From Cyclobacteriaceae bacterium (lineage in GTDB: Bacteria > Bacteroidota > Bacteroidia > Cytophagales > Cyclobacteriaceae): a stretch of 49,503 bases of DNA. The first letter of the stretch is position 1; every line of letters begins with the position of its first letter. The notes below the pieces were generated by a model, which worked only from the letters and a program-made list of their open reading frames with translations, was not told where the DNA came from and did no database searches. The stretch is taken from assembly GCA_012033595.1 (NCBI GenBank), contig JAAUQL010000038.1, forward strand, positions 1 to 49,503, given 5' to 3'. A program made the translations under genes and the position numbers. Shown in pieces: positions 19,837 to 30,137 of the stretch.

Positions 19837-21318
19837 TTATTTGAGCCACCAGGTAAGTTCATTTGTCTTGTCGTTGCCGGTGCCAAACTGTGCCGCAATG
19901 GCTTCGCTCACATGGGCTTCATTTTCCTGATACTCGGCAGTGGGGTACATCCAACGCCTAGGAGGCGCCACATTGGGCAATGACAAAAATGAAGGATAAC
20001 CAGTGCGCAGATGGTCGAAATACATGCTCCAACCGCCCTGCAAAAATGACTGCAAGTATTTTTGCATGATAACCCGCTCGATTTTTTCTTCCTTGCTCAA
20101 ATCGTCCGACAGTTTCACCAGCTCTCCGTCGAGGTAGTTTTGAGCATCAATTGCATCCACAAATGATATGGCGTCATCTGCATGCATGTTGTAAAATTCA
20201 AAAGACGCTTCTACACCTTTTTGGTAATATTCCTCTGCTTTGGCCGGGTTGATCCACCCGCGCAAGCTGGCTTCTGCCAGTATCAGTTGCAGCTCGCTGT
20301 ATCCCAAAAGCATGTGTGGTTCATTGGTCGGGTCGGTGGTGTACCTGAGGTTTACTTTTGAGGCATTGCCCTGTGCGGCTTTGGTGTTCACTTCGGCATA
20401 GGGAGCGATGGGATTGCCGCCCTCATATGCCGCGAAATCATTAATGGCCAGTCCGGCTTCTTTGGCATTTTTGGTACGGTCGCAATAAATAAAAAGCCTT
20501 GGATCCTGACGGTCTTGCAGCCTTTTGATAAACGTGCTGTCCATATACATGCCAGAGCCATACCCGCTCGAGTTGTACTCGGAATAGCGGCTATTGGTTT
20601 GGTCGAGGTACTCCAATTGCCCATTGTCTGCGTTGGACTCGATCAAAGGAGCGTTGGCTACGATATTGGCAAAGCTGGCTTTGATATCGAATCCGGGCAC
20701 ACTTTCTTTTTTGGAGAGGGTCATCAACACCTTCAGCCTGAATGAATTGATCAATTTTCTCCACTTGAGCGTACTGCCATCATAAATAATATCTCCGAGG
20801 ATGATGCTATTATCATTTTTGAGCATAGCGTCTGCTTCTTCCAGCTCGGTGAGTATACCTGCAAATACGGCCTGCTGGCTGTCATACGCCGGCGTGTAGA
20901 TTTCATTCGATTCACCCTGGAGGGCATTTTGGTATGGAATGTCGCCAAAAGTGAGGGTCATTTTGTAGAAATAATAAGCCCGGAAGAATTTACCCAGGGC
21001 TTCATAGCTGGAATTTTCTATCCTTTGGGCCTCTTCTATCATTTTGGTAACGGTACGCAGCTTTCCGTAGTCGCCAAAATCTGTGCGGTTCCACTTGTAC
21101 CATTGATTTTCACTTTCCCCATCGGTTTGCACGAGCATGCGTGCAGCATATAGAGGCTCTGTTCCTTCCACATTAAATGCATCCCATTCGGCAGTGATCA
21201 GCAGCAATTGCGGATGTGTTTCTGACACATTGTTTGGGTTTTCGTTGATCTCTTGCAGGTCTTGGCAAGATGCCATCGCCAACATAAGCAGCGTGAAGGT
21301 GATAATTATATTCTTCAT
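19837..21318 (-). CDS. SusD/RagB-family outer-membrane lipoprotein
   Basis: Surface lipoprotein that forms the lid of a SusC-type transporter and binds the substrate. The 493-residue product begins with a lipoprotein signal (MLAMASC, Cys18) and continues DLQEINENPNNVSETHPQ, typical of the SusD-like_2 group. The TPR-rich pattern is visible in ALGKFFRAYYFYKMTLTFGD and TLKWRKLINSFRLKVLMTLS, and the family C-terminus in GTGNDKTNELTWWLK. It lies 28 bases after susC and is closed by a terminator. This subgroup is often linked to non-glycan or peptide uptake, but substrate cannot be read from the sequence, and no glycosidase, sulfatase or sensor is adjacent. Confidence 0.95.
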   Translation of the reverse strand: MKNIIITFTLLMLAMASCQDLQEINENPNNVSETHPQLLLITAEWDAFNVEGTEPLYAARMLVQTDGESENQWYKWNRTDFGDYGKLRTVTKMIEEAQRIENSSYEALGKFFRAYYFYKMTLTFGDIPYQNALQGESNEIYTPAYDSQQAVFAGILTELEEADAMLKNDNSIILGDIIYDGSTLKWRKLINSFRLKVLMTLSKKESVPGFDIKASFANIVANAPLIESNADNGQLEYLDQTNSRYSEYNSSGYGSGMYMDSTFIKRLQDRQDPRLFIYCDRTKNAKEAGLAINDFAAYEGGNPIAPYAEVNTKAAQGNASKVNLRYTTDPTNEPHMLLGYSELQLILAEASLRGWINPAKAEEYYQKGVEASFEFYNMHADDAISFVDAIDAQNYLDGELVKLSDDLSKEEKIERVIMQKYLQSFLQGGWSMYFDHLRTGYPSFLSLPNVAPPRRWMYPTAEYQENEAHVSEAIAAQFGTGNDKTNELTWWLK

Positions 21319-21346
21319 TGTATTTAAAATCTATATGGTTGAAAAA

Positions 21347-24300
21347 TTAAAATTTGAGTCCGATGCGCATGCCCACATAGCGAGTCGAGGGATCCTGTAA
21401 GTTGTCGTCATTGCCGTAGTCGGGGTCGATGATGTCTGCCTTTTTGAGGATGAACAGATTGTAGCCATAAACCGACACCTCCATACCTTTGATAAAGCTG
21501 TTGGCCAGCAGATCGCTCATATCGTAAGTCAGGGTCACATTGCGCAGCTTAATGAAGCTTCTGTCGAATACGTTGGCGAATTTTTTACTTTCCGATTCGG
21601 TCACCCGGGCGCGGTAAGGATATTGCTGCGACCAGGTCTGCCAGCTCACTGCGGTGGTATTGGGCTGGTACTCGCGGGTATCGGAGATCACGGTGCCGTC
21701 AGTATCTCGGGTCAACTCGCCGCCAATCTGGTTGACGCCTTCAGGTACATATACCGGCTCACCGGCAGCATACTCGGCATCACGGTACTCGGTAGAGTAT
21801 GGGTGCTTGCCACCCCACCACATTTTTTCTACTGTCAGTGATCGCACCACGCCCCCTTGCACCCCGTCTATGCCTACCATCAATTTGAATTTTTTGTATT
21901 CAAAAGTATTTATAAATCCAAATATCCAGTTCGGGTCGAGGTGACCATGCATTTGCGGATAGCTGTCGCGGGTGGGCAGACCATTTGATTCTGAGAGGAT
22001 CAATTCGCCATCGGCAGTTTTCATCCAGCCGGTGCTATAGAAGTTGTCTATACGCTCGCCGACAGCGTAGTTGCCATATTTTTCTGCTCCTCCATACACA
22101 CTTTCCAGCCTGGTGACACGTGTGCTCAGGTTGAGTGTGAAGTCGTAGCTGAAATTACTGCTTCGGAAAGGGTTGGCATTGATCACCGTTTCAAAGCCCT
22201 TTGTTCTGAATTCGTTGCCATTGACTTTGCGGTTTTCGAAGCCAGAAGCTTGTGAAACCGGCAGATCGATGATTTGGTTTGCATCGAGCACATTGTAATA
22301 GGTAAGATCGAAGCTGAGCCTGTTTTCCAAAACACCTACTGCAAGCCCTAGCTCAAAGGAAGTGGATTTTTCCGGTTCAATATTGGGGTTCACAATATTT
22401 TCTGAATAGTCCAATTTGGTCTGTCCGCCATAAAGTCCGGCATAGTCATACACCGGCGAAATCTGATAGGGGTTTAATCCGCTCGACACTTCTGCCCAGG
22501 CTCCGGACACTTTGAGGTAATCGAACATATTGGGCAAGGTGATGAACCTCGACAACAACACACTTGCTGACGCTGATGGATAAAAGTATGAACTGTTTGA
22601 TTCGGGAAGTGTGGAAGACCAGTCGTTTCGGGCTGCCGCGGTCAGGAATATACCGTCGAAAAAATCAACGCTCATGGTGGCATATATGCTCCTGATCGCT
22701 TCTTTCTCCAGTTTATTGGATGCCTTCACATTGCCCCTGGTATTGTTGAGGCTATAGACAAATGGCACAATGATGCCATCTGTGGCGCGGTAACCTTCCC
22801 GGTTTCTCATGGTATATGACGAGGCTCCGGCATTGATCTGAAGGTTGATCTTCTCTCCGAACGACTTGCTGTAGGTGGCCAAAATATCGCTGTCTATCCT
22901 CAATTCGTTCTCATCCCACATTTTATAATCTCCATCGCGTGGGTCGCCATAGTTCAGGTAGGTTTTCGGACTTTCCATATCCTGAAAAATGATTTCATTC
23001 ACTGCCGATACCCGGCCTTGCAGGCTTAGCCCTTCGGTAATGTCCCACTTCAGCGTGGCCAGTCCGTTGAGTACATCTTCATCAAATTCCTGGTTGAGCT
23101 CATGGGCGGCAAAATAGACGTTGTTGTACCAGGCATAGTTGAAGTTGGCCTGCCTGTACCCTTCCTGACCGGGAATGTAGTGATGTGCATCCAGGTCTCT
23201 GCCGTTTACATCATCGCCCATCCATATCAAGATGGTGTACATGTGGTTTTTGGGGCCGTAACCATAGCGTGGATAATTGGGCGAATACACCTTGTTGTAC
23301 GCCAGTTTGGTATTGAGTGTGAGCGACTTGCTTAGGTTGATGGACGAATTGAAGTTGAGGCCTCCGGTGGTCAACGAACTGTTGGGTACCTGGCCTTTTT
23401 GGTAATTGTACCTTCCGGAAAGTCGGTAATTGACTTTTTCGCTTTTGAAGGCTATTTCAAAATCGGTGGTGGTATTGACTCCTGTGCCCAAAAAGTCCTT
23501 TAAATTATTGTGATATTTCCAGGGAGTGGGCACCCTCGAATACCTCGATTTGTCGTCGTATTGCGTGCCCGCTACATCGCCCCACCAGGGTATTTGCTCG
23601 TTGGTCACATTGTCTAAAATGGGGCTGTTCCATTGAGGAACCATTACACCTGGCTCAAATTTTGGCCCCCAGATCATATCGCCATCAGAAATACCGCCAT
23701 CTTTGCCATCCCAAAATTCATATTGCCCATTAGAACCATTGCCATATTGCGTTTGCGTCTCGGGAAATACCGTAAAGCCCGCCGAAACCATAGTAGATTG
23801 GTTGACGCTGATGGACAAACCTTCCTTTTTGGCTCGCTTGGTGGTAATGAGTATGGCGCCATTTCTGCCGCGCGCGCCGTACAGCGCCGAAGCAGTGGTG
23901 CCTTTGAGCACATTGATATTTTCCACGTCATTGGCCGAAACGTCAAATAGCTCCGACTCTATCGGAATGCCATCCAATACGATCAGGGGCGACTTGCCAC
24001 GCAATTCAAACGTAGGAGACTGGAAAATTCCGGTAGGATTATTAACCCTCAGGCCTGCTACCTGCCCGGTGAGCAGGTTGCCCATATTGGCAGTGTTGGT
24101 CTGAGTGAGGATATCTCCCTCCACCTCCTGCGTTGCGTAGCCTAACGACTTGAGTTCGCGACCTATACCCAGGGCGGTGACTACCACTTCCGACAAACTT
24201 TCGGCATTGGCTTGCATGGTGATGTCGATTACAGACTGGTTTCCAACCACCACTTCCTGGCCTTTGTAGCCAACATACGAAAAAGCAAGCACTGTCTCCG

Positions 24301-24547
24301 ACGATGGAACTTGAAGGGCATATTTGCCATCGATTCCAGTGACGGTACCCTGGCTGGTGCCCATGATCACCACATTGACTCCAGGCAAACCGCTGGCATC
24401 TTCTTCTGACCTTACCTGTCCGGTGACCGTGCGCTCCTGCGCAAAGAGGGCTGTGGAAAAAAGCCCCAAAAATACCAGCATCATCCACCATCGGAGTGAC
24501 TGACCCTCGGGTGAACTTCCTGAAATAGAATACGTAGAGTTTTTCAT
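21347..24547 (-). CDS. SusC/RagA-family TonB-dependent outer-membrane transporter
   Basis: TonB-energised importer pairing with the SusD lipoprotein. The 1066 residues comprise a signal peptide ending FSTALFAQ (about 35), a carboxypeptidase-regulatory-like domain (TVTGQVRSEEDASGLPGVNV, about 40-115), the TonB-box/plug transition LSEVVVTALGIGRELKSLGY, the plug with SPLIVLDGIPIESELFDVSA and the SusC signature LKGTTASALYGARGRNGAIL, then a 22-strand barrel ending STRYVGMRIGLKF. The frame is intact, unusually for this window. The N-terminus has an extra 20 residues before the hydrophobic core, so a start at an internal Met is possible. It is the first gene of the susCD operon. Confidence 0.97.
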   Translation of the reverse strand: MKNSTYSISGSSPEGQSLRWWMMLVFLGLFSTALFAQERTVTGQVRSEEDASGLPGVNVVIMGTSQGTVTGIDGKYALQVPSSETVLAFSYVGYKGQEVVVGNQSVIDITMQANAESLSEVVVTALGIGRELKSLGYATQEVEGDILTQTNTANMGNLLTGQVAGLRVNNPTGIFQSPTFELRGKSPLIVLDGIPIESELFDVSANDVENINVLKGTTASALYGARGRNGAILITTKRAKKEGLSISVNQSTMVSAGFTVFPETQTQYGNGSNGQYEFWDGKDGGISDGDMIWGPKFEPGVMVPQWNSPILDNVTNEQIPWWGDVAGTQYDDKSRYSRVPTPWKYHNNLKDFLGTGVNTTTDFEIAFKSEKVNYRLSGRYNYQKGQVPNSSLTTGGLNFNSSINLSKSLTLNTKLAYNKVYSPNYPRYGYGPKNHMYTILIWMGDDVNGRDLDAHHYIPGQEGYRQANFNYAWYNNVYFAAHELNQEFDEDVLNGLATLKWDITEGLSLQGRVSAVNEIIFQDMESPKTYLNYGDPRDGDYKMWDENELRIDSDILATYSKSFGEKINLQINAGASSYTMRNREGYRATDGIIVPFVYSLNNTRGNVKASNKLEKEAIRSIYATMSVDFFDGIFLTAAARNDWSSTLPESNSSYFYPSASASVLLSRFITLPNMFDYLKVSGAWAEVSSGLNPYQISPVYDYAGLYGGQTKLDYSENIVNPNIEPEKSTSFELGLAVGVLENRLSFDLTYYNVLDANQIIDLPVSQASGFENRKVNGNEFRTKGFETVINANPFRSSNFSYDFTLNLSTRVTRLESVYGGAEKYGNYAVGERIDNFYSTGWMKTADGELILSESNGLPTRDSYPQMHGHLDPNWIFGFINTFEYKKFKLMVGIDGVQGGVVRSLTVEKMWWGGKHPYSTEYRDAEYAAGEPVYVPEGVNQIGGELTRDTDGTVISDTREYQPNTTAVSWQTWSQQYPYRARVTESESKKFANVFDRSFIKLRNVTLTYDMSDLLANSFIKGMEVSVYGYNLFILKKADIIDPDYGNDDNLQDPSTRYVGMRIGLKF

Positions 24548-24622
24548 TTTATTGATAGTTATTATAGTTTAATGAATGAAGTTTTGTAATCACTAATGCT
24601 TGAGTATTTGGCAATAAAAGAC

Positions 24623-24658
24623 CTGCTTGTCTCAAATTCGATGATTTGAAGCAAGTAG
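24623..24658. repeat. Imperfect inverted repeat in the susC leader
   Basis: CTGCTTGTCTCAAAT (24623-24637) and ATTTGAAGCAAGTAG (24644-24658) pair over 12 of 15 positions around a six-base loop. It lies 76 bases upstream of the susC start and downstream of the predicted -7 box, so it could form in the mRNA leader or bind a regulator. Confidence 0.45.
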
Positions 24659-24750
24659 ATAAATACGCGATTAATTCAGATGGATATTATGGAATGAAGC
24701 GAACTAGTGATGTCATATCTGTGGCTTGGTTTAACAATAACAATATGACA

Positions 24751-24758
24751 CAAATGTA
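24751..24758 (-). promoter_or_regulatory. Promoter -7 box for susC-susD
   Basis: Minus-strand TACATTTG matches TAnnTTTG exactly and would give a leader of about 200 bases before the susC ATG. No -33 TTG is visible at the usual distance. Confidence 0.4.
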
Positions 24759-24981
24759 CCCCGACAATGTAAACTGATATGACGGCCTGCTTTACGAAAT
24801 CTTTAATTAGCAATGGGGGATTTGAAGCATGTATTAATTCTATCCGGCAATATTAAGTTCTTGTTGCTTGAAGGCAGCTTGTATCGACTCGAAGTCCGCA
24901 AGCCAAGCATATGGAGCCGATATTTGGAAAAATCTCTTGAAATTGAATCCGTATTGAGGCATGAAAAATGCTATGAGCATT

Positions 24982-26226
24982 TTACCCACGCTTCAACGCT
25001 ATGATGGTGATTTCGGGTAAAATGCCAATCCGACCCGGATAGCCCAAAAATCCAAATCCGCGGTTTACATACAGATATTGTTTGTCTTCGCGGTGCAGGT
25101 CAGACCACTGCTTGTAAATGTATTGGGATGGGCTCCATTTGAAATCGCCAATTTCCACACCGAACTGAAATCCATGGGTATGACCCGAAAAGGTGACATC
25201 TATATCGCCAAACTGGGGCCTGATTTGGGCATCCCAATGGCTCGGATCATGCGACAACAATAGCTTGACGGGCTTGTTTTCGGTACCTGCATAGGCCTTG
25301 GCTAAATCGCCATATTTCGAAAAACGCCCTGCCCCCCAATTTTCCACTCCTAGTATGGCAATCTCTTCACCCTCTACCTTCAGAATCCTGTTTTCGTTCA
25401 TGAGCAGATCCCAACCCATTTCCTTTTGAGCCCTGATGAGGTCGGCGAGGTTTTTCCGCTTAGCTTGCAGGTCGGGCCAGCTCCTGTAGTCGCCATAGTC
25501 ATGGTTGCCCAAGGTAGAGAAAACACCAAGAGGCGCTTTTACTTTGGCATATAAATCTTTGTATTCTTTTACTTCTTCGGCCACATCATTCACCAGATCG
25601 CCGGTAAAAAAAGCGATATCGGGTTTTTGTTCCATAAATAATGATATGCCCTTTTTAACCCCAGAACGGCTAAAAAAACTTCCGGAATGGATATCGGACA
25701 ATTGACCGATTTGGATACCGTCGAAGGCGGCGGGCAGGTTGGGCAGGTAAATTGTTCTGCGGTGCACGCGGTAGTTGTGCGCACCAGATAATATACCAAA
25801 ACCAAAGGTGGCCATAGGTGCTGCTATGGCGATCAGAGATGCTTTGGAAATAAATTCGGATCGGGAAATACCAGGCTTTGCCGGCGGTGCCTCTACGCCT
25901 GAAGAAAAAATCTTCTGGAAGACCCATTGACCAGCGTGGTATATATCATCGATCATGAGGGTAAGCACCCCGAACAATTTGCTAAAATACACCAGCACCA
26001 CCGCCGTGACGATGAGTCGGTTGATATCGCGAGAAAAAACACCGGTAAAGCTAACCGTTAAAATTCCCAATATACTGATGGCCGAAATAGCCCAGAACAG
26101 CGCGATAAGACCTTTCCTCCAGCCGGCGTTCAGAGGGAACAGCAGGGTTTTTACCGCCTGGGAAACATACCAATCCATCAACAACAGTACTGCTGCTACG
26201 GCCGCAATCATGAACATTTTACCCAT
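24982..26226 (-). CDS. Membrane-anchored metallophosphoesterase
   Basis: Calcineurin-type phosphoesterase on a membrane domain. The 414-residue protein has about three N-terminal hydrophobic segments (MFMIAAVAAVLLLMDWYV, IALFWAISAISILGILTVSF, LIVTAVVLVYFSKLFGVL), then a Tat-like linker SRSEFISKASLIAIAAPMAT and the catalytic domain. Metal ligands are visible in order: LSDIHSG (Asp, His), GDLVND, GNHDYGD, LSHDPSHWD and SGHTHGFQFG. The family (YkuE/YaeI-like) contains lipid and nucleotide phosphoesterases; UDP-2,3-diacylglucosamine hydrolase-like activity is possible but not shown. The catalytic domain probably faces the periplasm. It stands alone: 3' to it is the susC upstream region, 5' to it a 480-base spacer. 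Confidence 0.92.
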   Translation of the reverse strand: MGKMFMIAAVAAVLLLMDWYVSQAVKTLLFPLNAGWRKGLIALFWAISAISILGILTVSFTGVFSRDINRLIVTAVVLVYFSKLFGVLTLMIDDIYHAGQWVFQKIFSSGVEAPPAKPGISRSEFISKASLIAIAAPMATFGFGILSGAHNYRVHRRTIYLPNLPAAFDGIQIGQLSDIHSGSFFSRSGVKKGISLFMEQKPDIAFFTGDLVNDVAEEVKEYKDLYAKVKAPLGVFSTLGNHDYGDYRSWPDLQAKRKNLADLIRAQKEMGWDLLMNENRILKVEGEEIAILGVENWGAGRFSKYGDLAKAYAGTENKPVKLLLSHDPSHWDAQIRPQFGDIDVTFSGHTHGFQFGVEIGDFKWSPSQYIYKQWSDLHREDKQYLYVNRGFGFLGYPGRIGILPEITIIALKRG

Positions 26227-26706
26227 CGTGTTTTTAATTTTTATTTAATATAAAAGTTAGATGTCGCATGTGGCTGGCAGGTTTTATCTTCTGAATATAG
26301 TATTGGCATTCCGCCGTGCTTTTCATTTCCGACAGATTACCGCTTTTTGAGGTTCGCCGCTCCTTTGATTCGTGCAGAACACCAACCATTATTTTTACCA
26401 GTACGACATTCTTTTAAAAGAATTGTTCGGTGACTGTCGGGCAAACGATCAGTCCTATACGGCATCACCACCTGGCTACTACCTGCCAGCTCATCAACCT
26501 GCCTGGTACGTATATGCTACCGACTGTCAGTTTTTCTTTAATACAAAAAAATGACAACATAAAGAGCCGGACAAAGCAATACATTGCGAGGAGAGGATTC
26601 CTCATCACTTTTGTGGTGTGCAACTCGACCGACCCCGAACAACAAGAAAGATTCCGGTAATACCGGAATCTTCATTGCTTTATGATCCATGACACTAAGG
26701 CCAGCT
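26227..26706. other. Spacer between efflux operon and metallophosphoesterase
   Basis: About 480 bases. Short plus-strand ORFs at 26372-26554 and 26430-26660 lack family features and good starts. Apart from the hairpin at 26646-26674, which closes the efflux operon, I see nothing specific and no exact TAnnTTTG box for the metallophosphoesterase. Confidence 0.5.
26646..26674. terminator. Hairpin after the RND pump gene
   Basis: AAGATTCCGGTA (26648-26659) and TACCGGAATCTT (26661-26672) form a near-perfect 12-bp stem 35 bases after the stop of the pump gene. The tail on the minus strand is T-rich (CTTTCTTGTTGTT) but not a clean T run. Confidence 0.6.
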
Positions 26707-29700
26707 TTATTCTTTTTTCAATTTTACCCCTTTCAACCTCAGGCTAATTTTATCGGTGATCAAATACATGACCGGCACGATGACCAGGGTGAGGAAGGTG
26801 GCGAAGATCAAACCGAAAATCACCGTCCAGGCCATGGGGCCCCAGAAGGAAGCGTTGTCGCCGCCCATATAAATTTCCGCGTCAAAATCGCTGAGAAACT
26901 TGATATAATTGATGTTTAGCCCGATGGCCATGGGCACCAGACCCAACACCGTGGTGATGGCCGTGAGCAATACCGGCCTGAGCCTTGTCTTGCCGGCTAT
27001 ACGCATGCTCTCGATCAAATCGGGCATGGTAAGGTATTCGTTTTCTTTGAGTCCAAGCTCTGAGCGGCGTCTTGCCCGCACCAGGTTGGTGTAGTCTATC
27101 AGTACAATGGCGTTGTTGACCACCACGCCCGCCAGGGAGATGATGCCAATGCCCGTCATGATAATGATAAAATCCATCTGAAAAATGACCAGCCCCAAAA
27201 ATACCCCTATGGTACTAAGCAACACCGAAGCCATAATTATGAATGGGGAGGCAATGGAGTTGAATTGTGCTACGATGATCAGGAATATGGAAAATACGGC
27301 GATCATCAGGGCATTGAACAAAAACGAGCTGGATTCTGCCTGCTCTTCCTGCTCGCCGGTGAATTTAAGCGTATATCCTTCGGGCAAGTCATAGTTGGAG
27401 AGCAGCATTTTAAGCTCGGTGACTATCTCGTTGGCGTTGTACCCTTCTATCACATTGCTATAGATGGAGATGACCCTGTCCAGGTCTTTGCGCTTCACCG
27501 AACCATAGGTCGATGAATACTCCACGTTGGCCACGGACGAAATGGGTATTTGCTTCAGGTTTCCTTTGTTGTCTCTAAAGGTGACCCGCTTGTTGAGCAG
27601 GGCATCTATATCGTATCGGTATTGATCCATCAACCTTAGTTGTATGGGATATTCGTCTTCCCCTTCCTTAAATTTAGACACTTCGAGGCCAAACAAGGCG
27701 GTACGCAACTCTGTGGCGATGGAATAGGTCGACAAACCAAACCTCCTGGCTTTATCGCGGTCTATATGCACTAGAAGCTCGGGTTTGCCGGTTTCCAGGT
27801 CCGATTTGAGTTCCTGTATTCCGGCTATATTTTCATCTTCGATGGTGCTGATCACATCTTCGGCTATGGTAATGAGGCGCTCATAATCTTCTCCACTCAC
27901 TTCAATATTGATCGGTTTGCCCACTGGTGGCCCCATGGCGTCTTTGTCGATGGTGATCTGCACGCCCGGATAGTTAACGAGCTCTTGCCTGATCTCTTCC
28001 ATGATTTGGCGTGTATCTACTCCTTGCCGGTATTGATATTCCACAAAGGAAACGGTGACCATGGATTTGTTGGGTGTTTCCTGTCCGCCCGACATCTGAT
28101 TGGGATCGCTGGCACCTTCACCCACCTGGGCAATGAAAGACTCTATCACATGGTCATAGGGTTTCAGCAACTCCGCTATCCTGCTTTCTATCTGCTGTGT
28201 AAAAGCGTTGGTTTCTTCAATATCCACCCCTATTGGCTTCTCAATAAAAATATTAATATAGTTCGGCTCGCTCTCAGGGAAAAGAGCTACCTGAGGCTGG
28301 CTTGCACCAAACCACATGATAGACACAATAAGCAAAGTGAATGTGCCCCCAAAAAAAACATAGGGCATTCGACCTCCCAGTGCAAAGACAATCGTCTTGG
28401 AGTAAATATCTTCGAGATAAGGAAGAAATGAATTTTGAAACCATCGCACCCCGGGGTTGAGCACAAATACCTGTGCCGGTGCACCCAAAGCCACGAGCAT
28501 AAAAATATTAGCGAGGGTATTGTGACCATTGATGTACAAAGGGATGCTCAATATGGCAAAAACCCCGGCAACTATAAACAGCTTGGTACGGCTTACCTTT
28601 TCCTCTTCTACCTTCATGAGCACCGCGGTGAGTACAGGATTGATGACCAGCGCTACAAAGAGCGAGGATGAAAGAACTATAATGAGGGTGATGGGCAGGT
28701 ATTTCATGAATTCGCCCATGATGCCCGACCAAAATGCCAGCGGAATAAACGCGGCCAGGGTAGTGGCTGTAGAAGTGATAATGGGTACGGCCACTTCGCC
28801 GACGCCTTCTTTTGCCGCCCTCAGCGGGCCGTATCCTTCCTGCATCAGTCGGTAGATATTCTCTACTACCACTATTCCGTTGTCCACCAACATACCCAGA
28901 GCCAAAATCAACCCAAACAGCACCATCATATTGGCAGAATAGCCTATCGCATTGAGCAGCATAAAGGCCATAAACATAGACAGGGGTATGGCTATTCCTA
29001 CAAAAAGGGCATTGCGCAAGCCCATAAAAAACATCAGAACAATCACTACCAGGAGTACCCCGGTAATGATGCTGTTTTCCAGGTTGTCGACCATGCTTTT
29101 GGTCACTTTGGACTGGTCGTTGGTAATGCTGATGTCGAGCCCTTCGGGAAAGCGTGTCATCTGAGCCTCGGCGATCAGTTCTTTTATTTTTTCAGCAGTG
29201 ATCAGCAGGTTTTCACCGCTGCGCTTCACCACGTTGACCGTCACTACCGGGTTGCCGTTGGATCGGGAGTAGCTTGTGCGGTCTTTGTATGAATCGGTGA
29301 CCCTTGCCACATCCTTCACATACACGATGCGGTAGTCCTCATCCTTCACGATTACATCTTCTATTTCATCTACAGTTTTGAATTCACCATGACACGCAAG
29401 CTTCGGTTGTACTCATTGGCTAGTACGTTACCGCCCGACAGGGTCACATTTTCTGCCGAAATCGCATCGCTTATATCCTGGAAACTCACATCCACGGCTT
29501 CCATTTTGTAGATATCTGCATCGACCCTGATCTCTCGATCAAGCGCGCCTTTGATCTCGCATTTGGAAATTTCGCTCATTTTTTCGATCTCATCCTCCAG
29601 GTATTCTGCGTAGGTTTTGAGCTCGTTGATGCTAAAATCGCCCGATATATTCACATACATAATAGGCAACTCCGTAATGTCAATATCCATCACATTCGGA

Positions 29701-30116
29701 TCATTGTCCAGATCGGTGGGCAGCTCGCTTTTCGACCTGTCAACCGCGTCTTTTACATCCTGCAAGGCCTTGGCCAGATCCTCTTCCGGATTGAACTCCA
29801 CCACAATGATAGAATAGTCCTGTACCGAAGTGGAAGTGATATCCTTGATCCCCGAAAGAGATTTTAACTCTTTCTCAATAGGCCTGGTAATGAGGTTTTC
29901 TATATCGATGGGTGAGTTGCCGGGATACGGTGTCTGAATATAAATGGTCGGGATTACAACTTCGGGAAAGCTCTCTTTGGGTATGGAAATGTAGGAATAC
30001 AATCCCATGACCACAATGATGAAAGCGAGTATGAATACCGTGGTTCTATTGTTGACCGAACCGGAACTAAGCCAAAATTCGCGGGTAATATCTTCTTTTT
30101 TGTGCTGATTTTCCAT
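26707..30116 (-). CDS. RND efflux pump, inner-membrane permease, one frameshift
   Basis: AcrB/HAE1-type proton-driven transporter of a tripartite pump. The N-terminal frame (to 29370) shows the first membrane helix TTVFILAFIIVVMGLYSYIS and porter-domain motifs TPYPGNSPIDIENLITRPIE; it ends NRSLRVMVNSKL. The next frame continues KDEDYRIVYVKDVARVTDS. Restoring one G/C at 29385 gives NRSLRVMVEFKTVDEIEDVI and a single 1136-residue protein. The helix 4 motif is LALGMLVDNGIVVVENI: one Asp and an Asn where AcrB has two adjacent Asp residues, a variation seen in this phylum. The second repeat has GIISLAGVVVNNAIVLIDY. Substrate unknown. It is the last gene of tetR-tolC-hlyD-acrB. Confidence 0.93.
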
Positions 30117-30137
30117 GAATATGCTTATTGATATACA

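Larger units (their letters stand above)
24548..24981. other. susC upstream region
   Basis: These 434 bases have no credible gene. They contain a -7 box (24751-24758) and, between it and the susC start, a long imperfect stem (24623-24658). The plus-strand ORF at 24813-25004 runs into the 3' end of the metallophosphoesterase gene and is rejected. Confidence 0.5.

Noticed and set aside
24813-25004. Plus-strand 63-residue ORF
   Set aside because: It overlaps the 3' end of an intact metallophosphoesterase gene on the other strand and resembles nothing known.
26372-26660. Short plus-strand ORFs upstream of the metallophosphoesterase
   Set aside because: No recognisable features, biased composition, and the end runs into the terminator hairpin of the opposite strand.
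26707-30116. Split, two-subunit RND permease
   Set aside because: The junction is restored by one base to a continuous porter domain, and the window has many similar errors.
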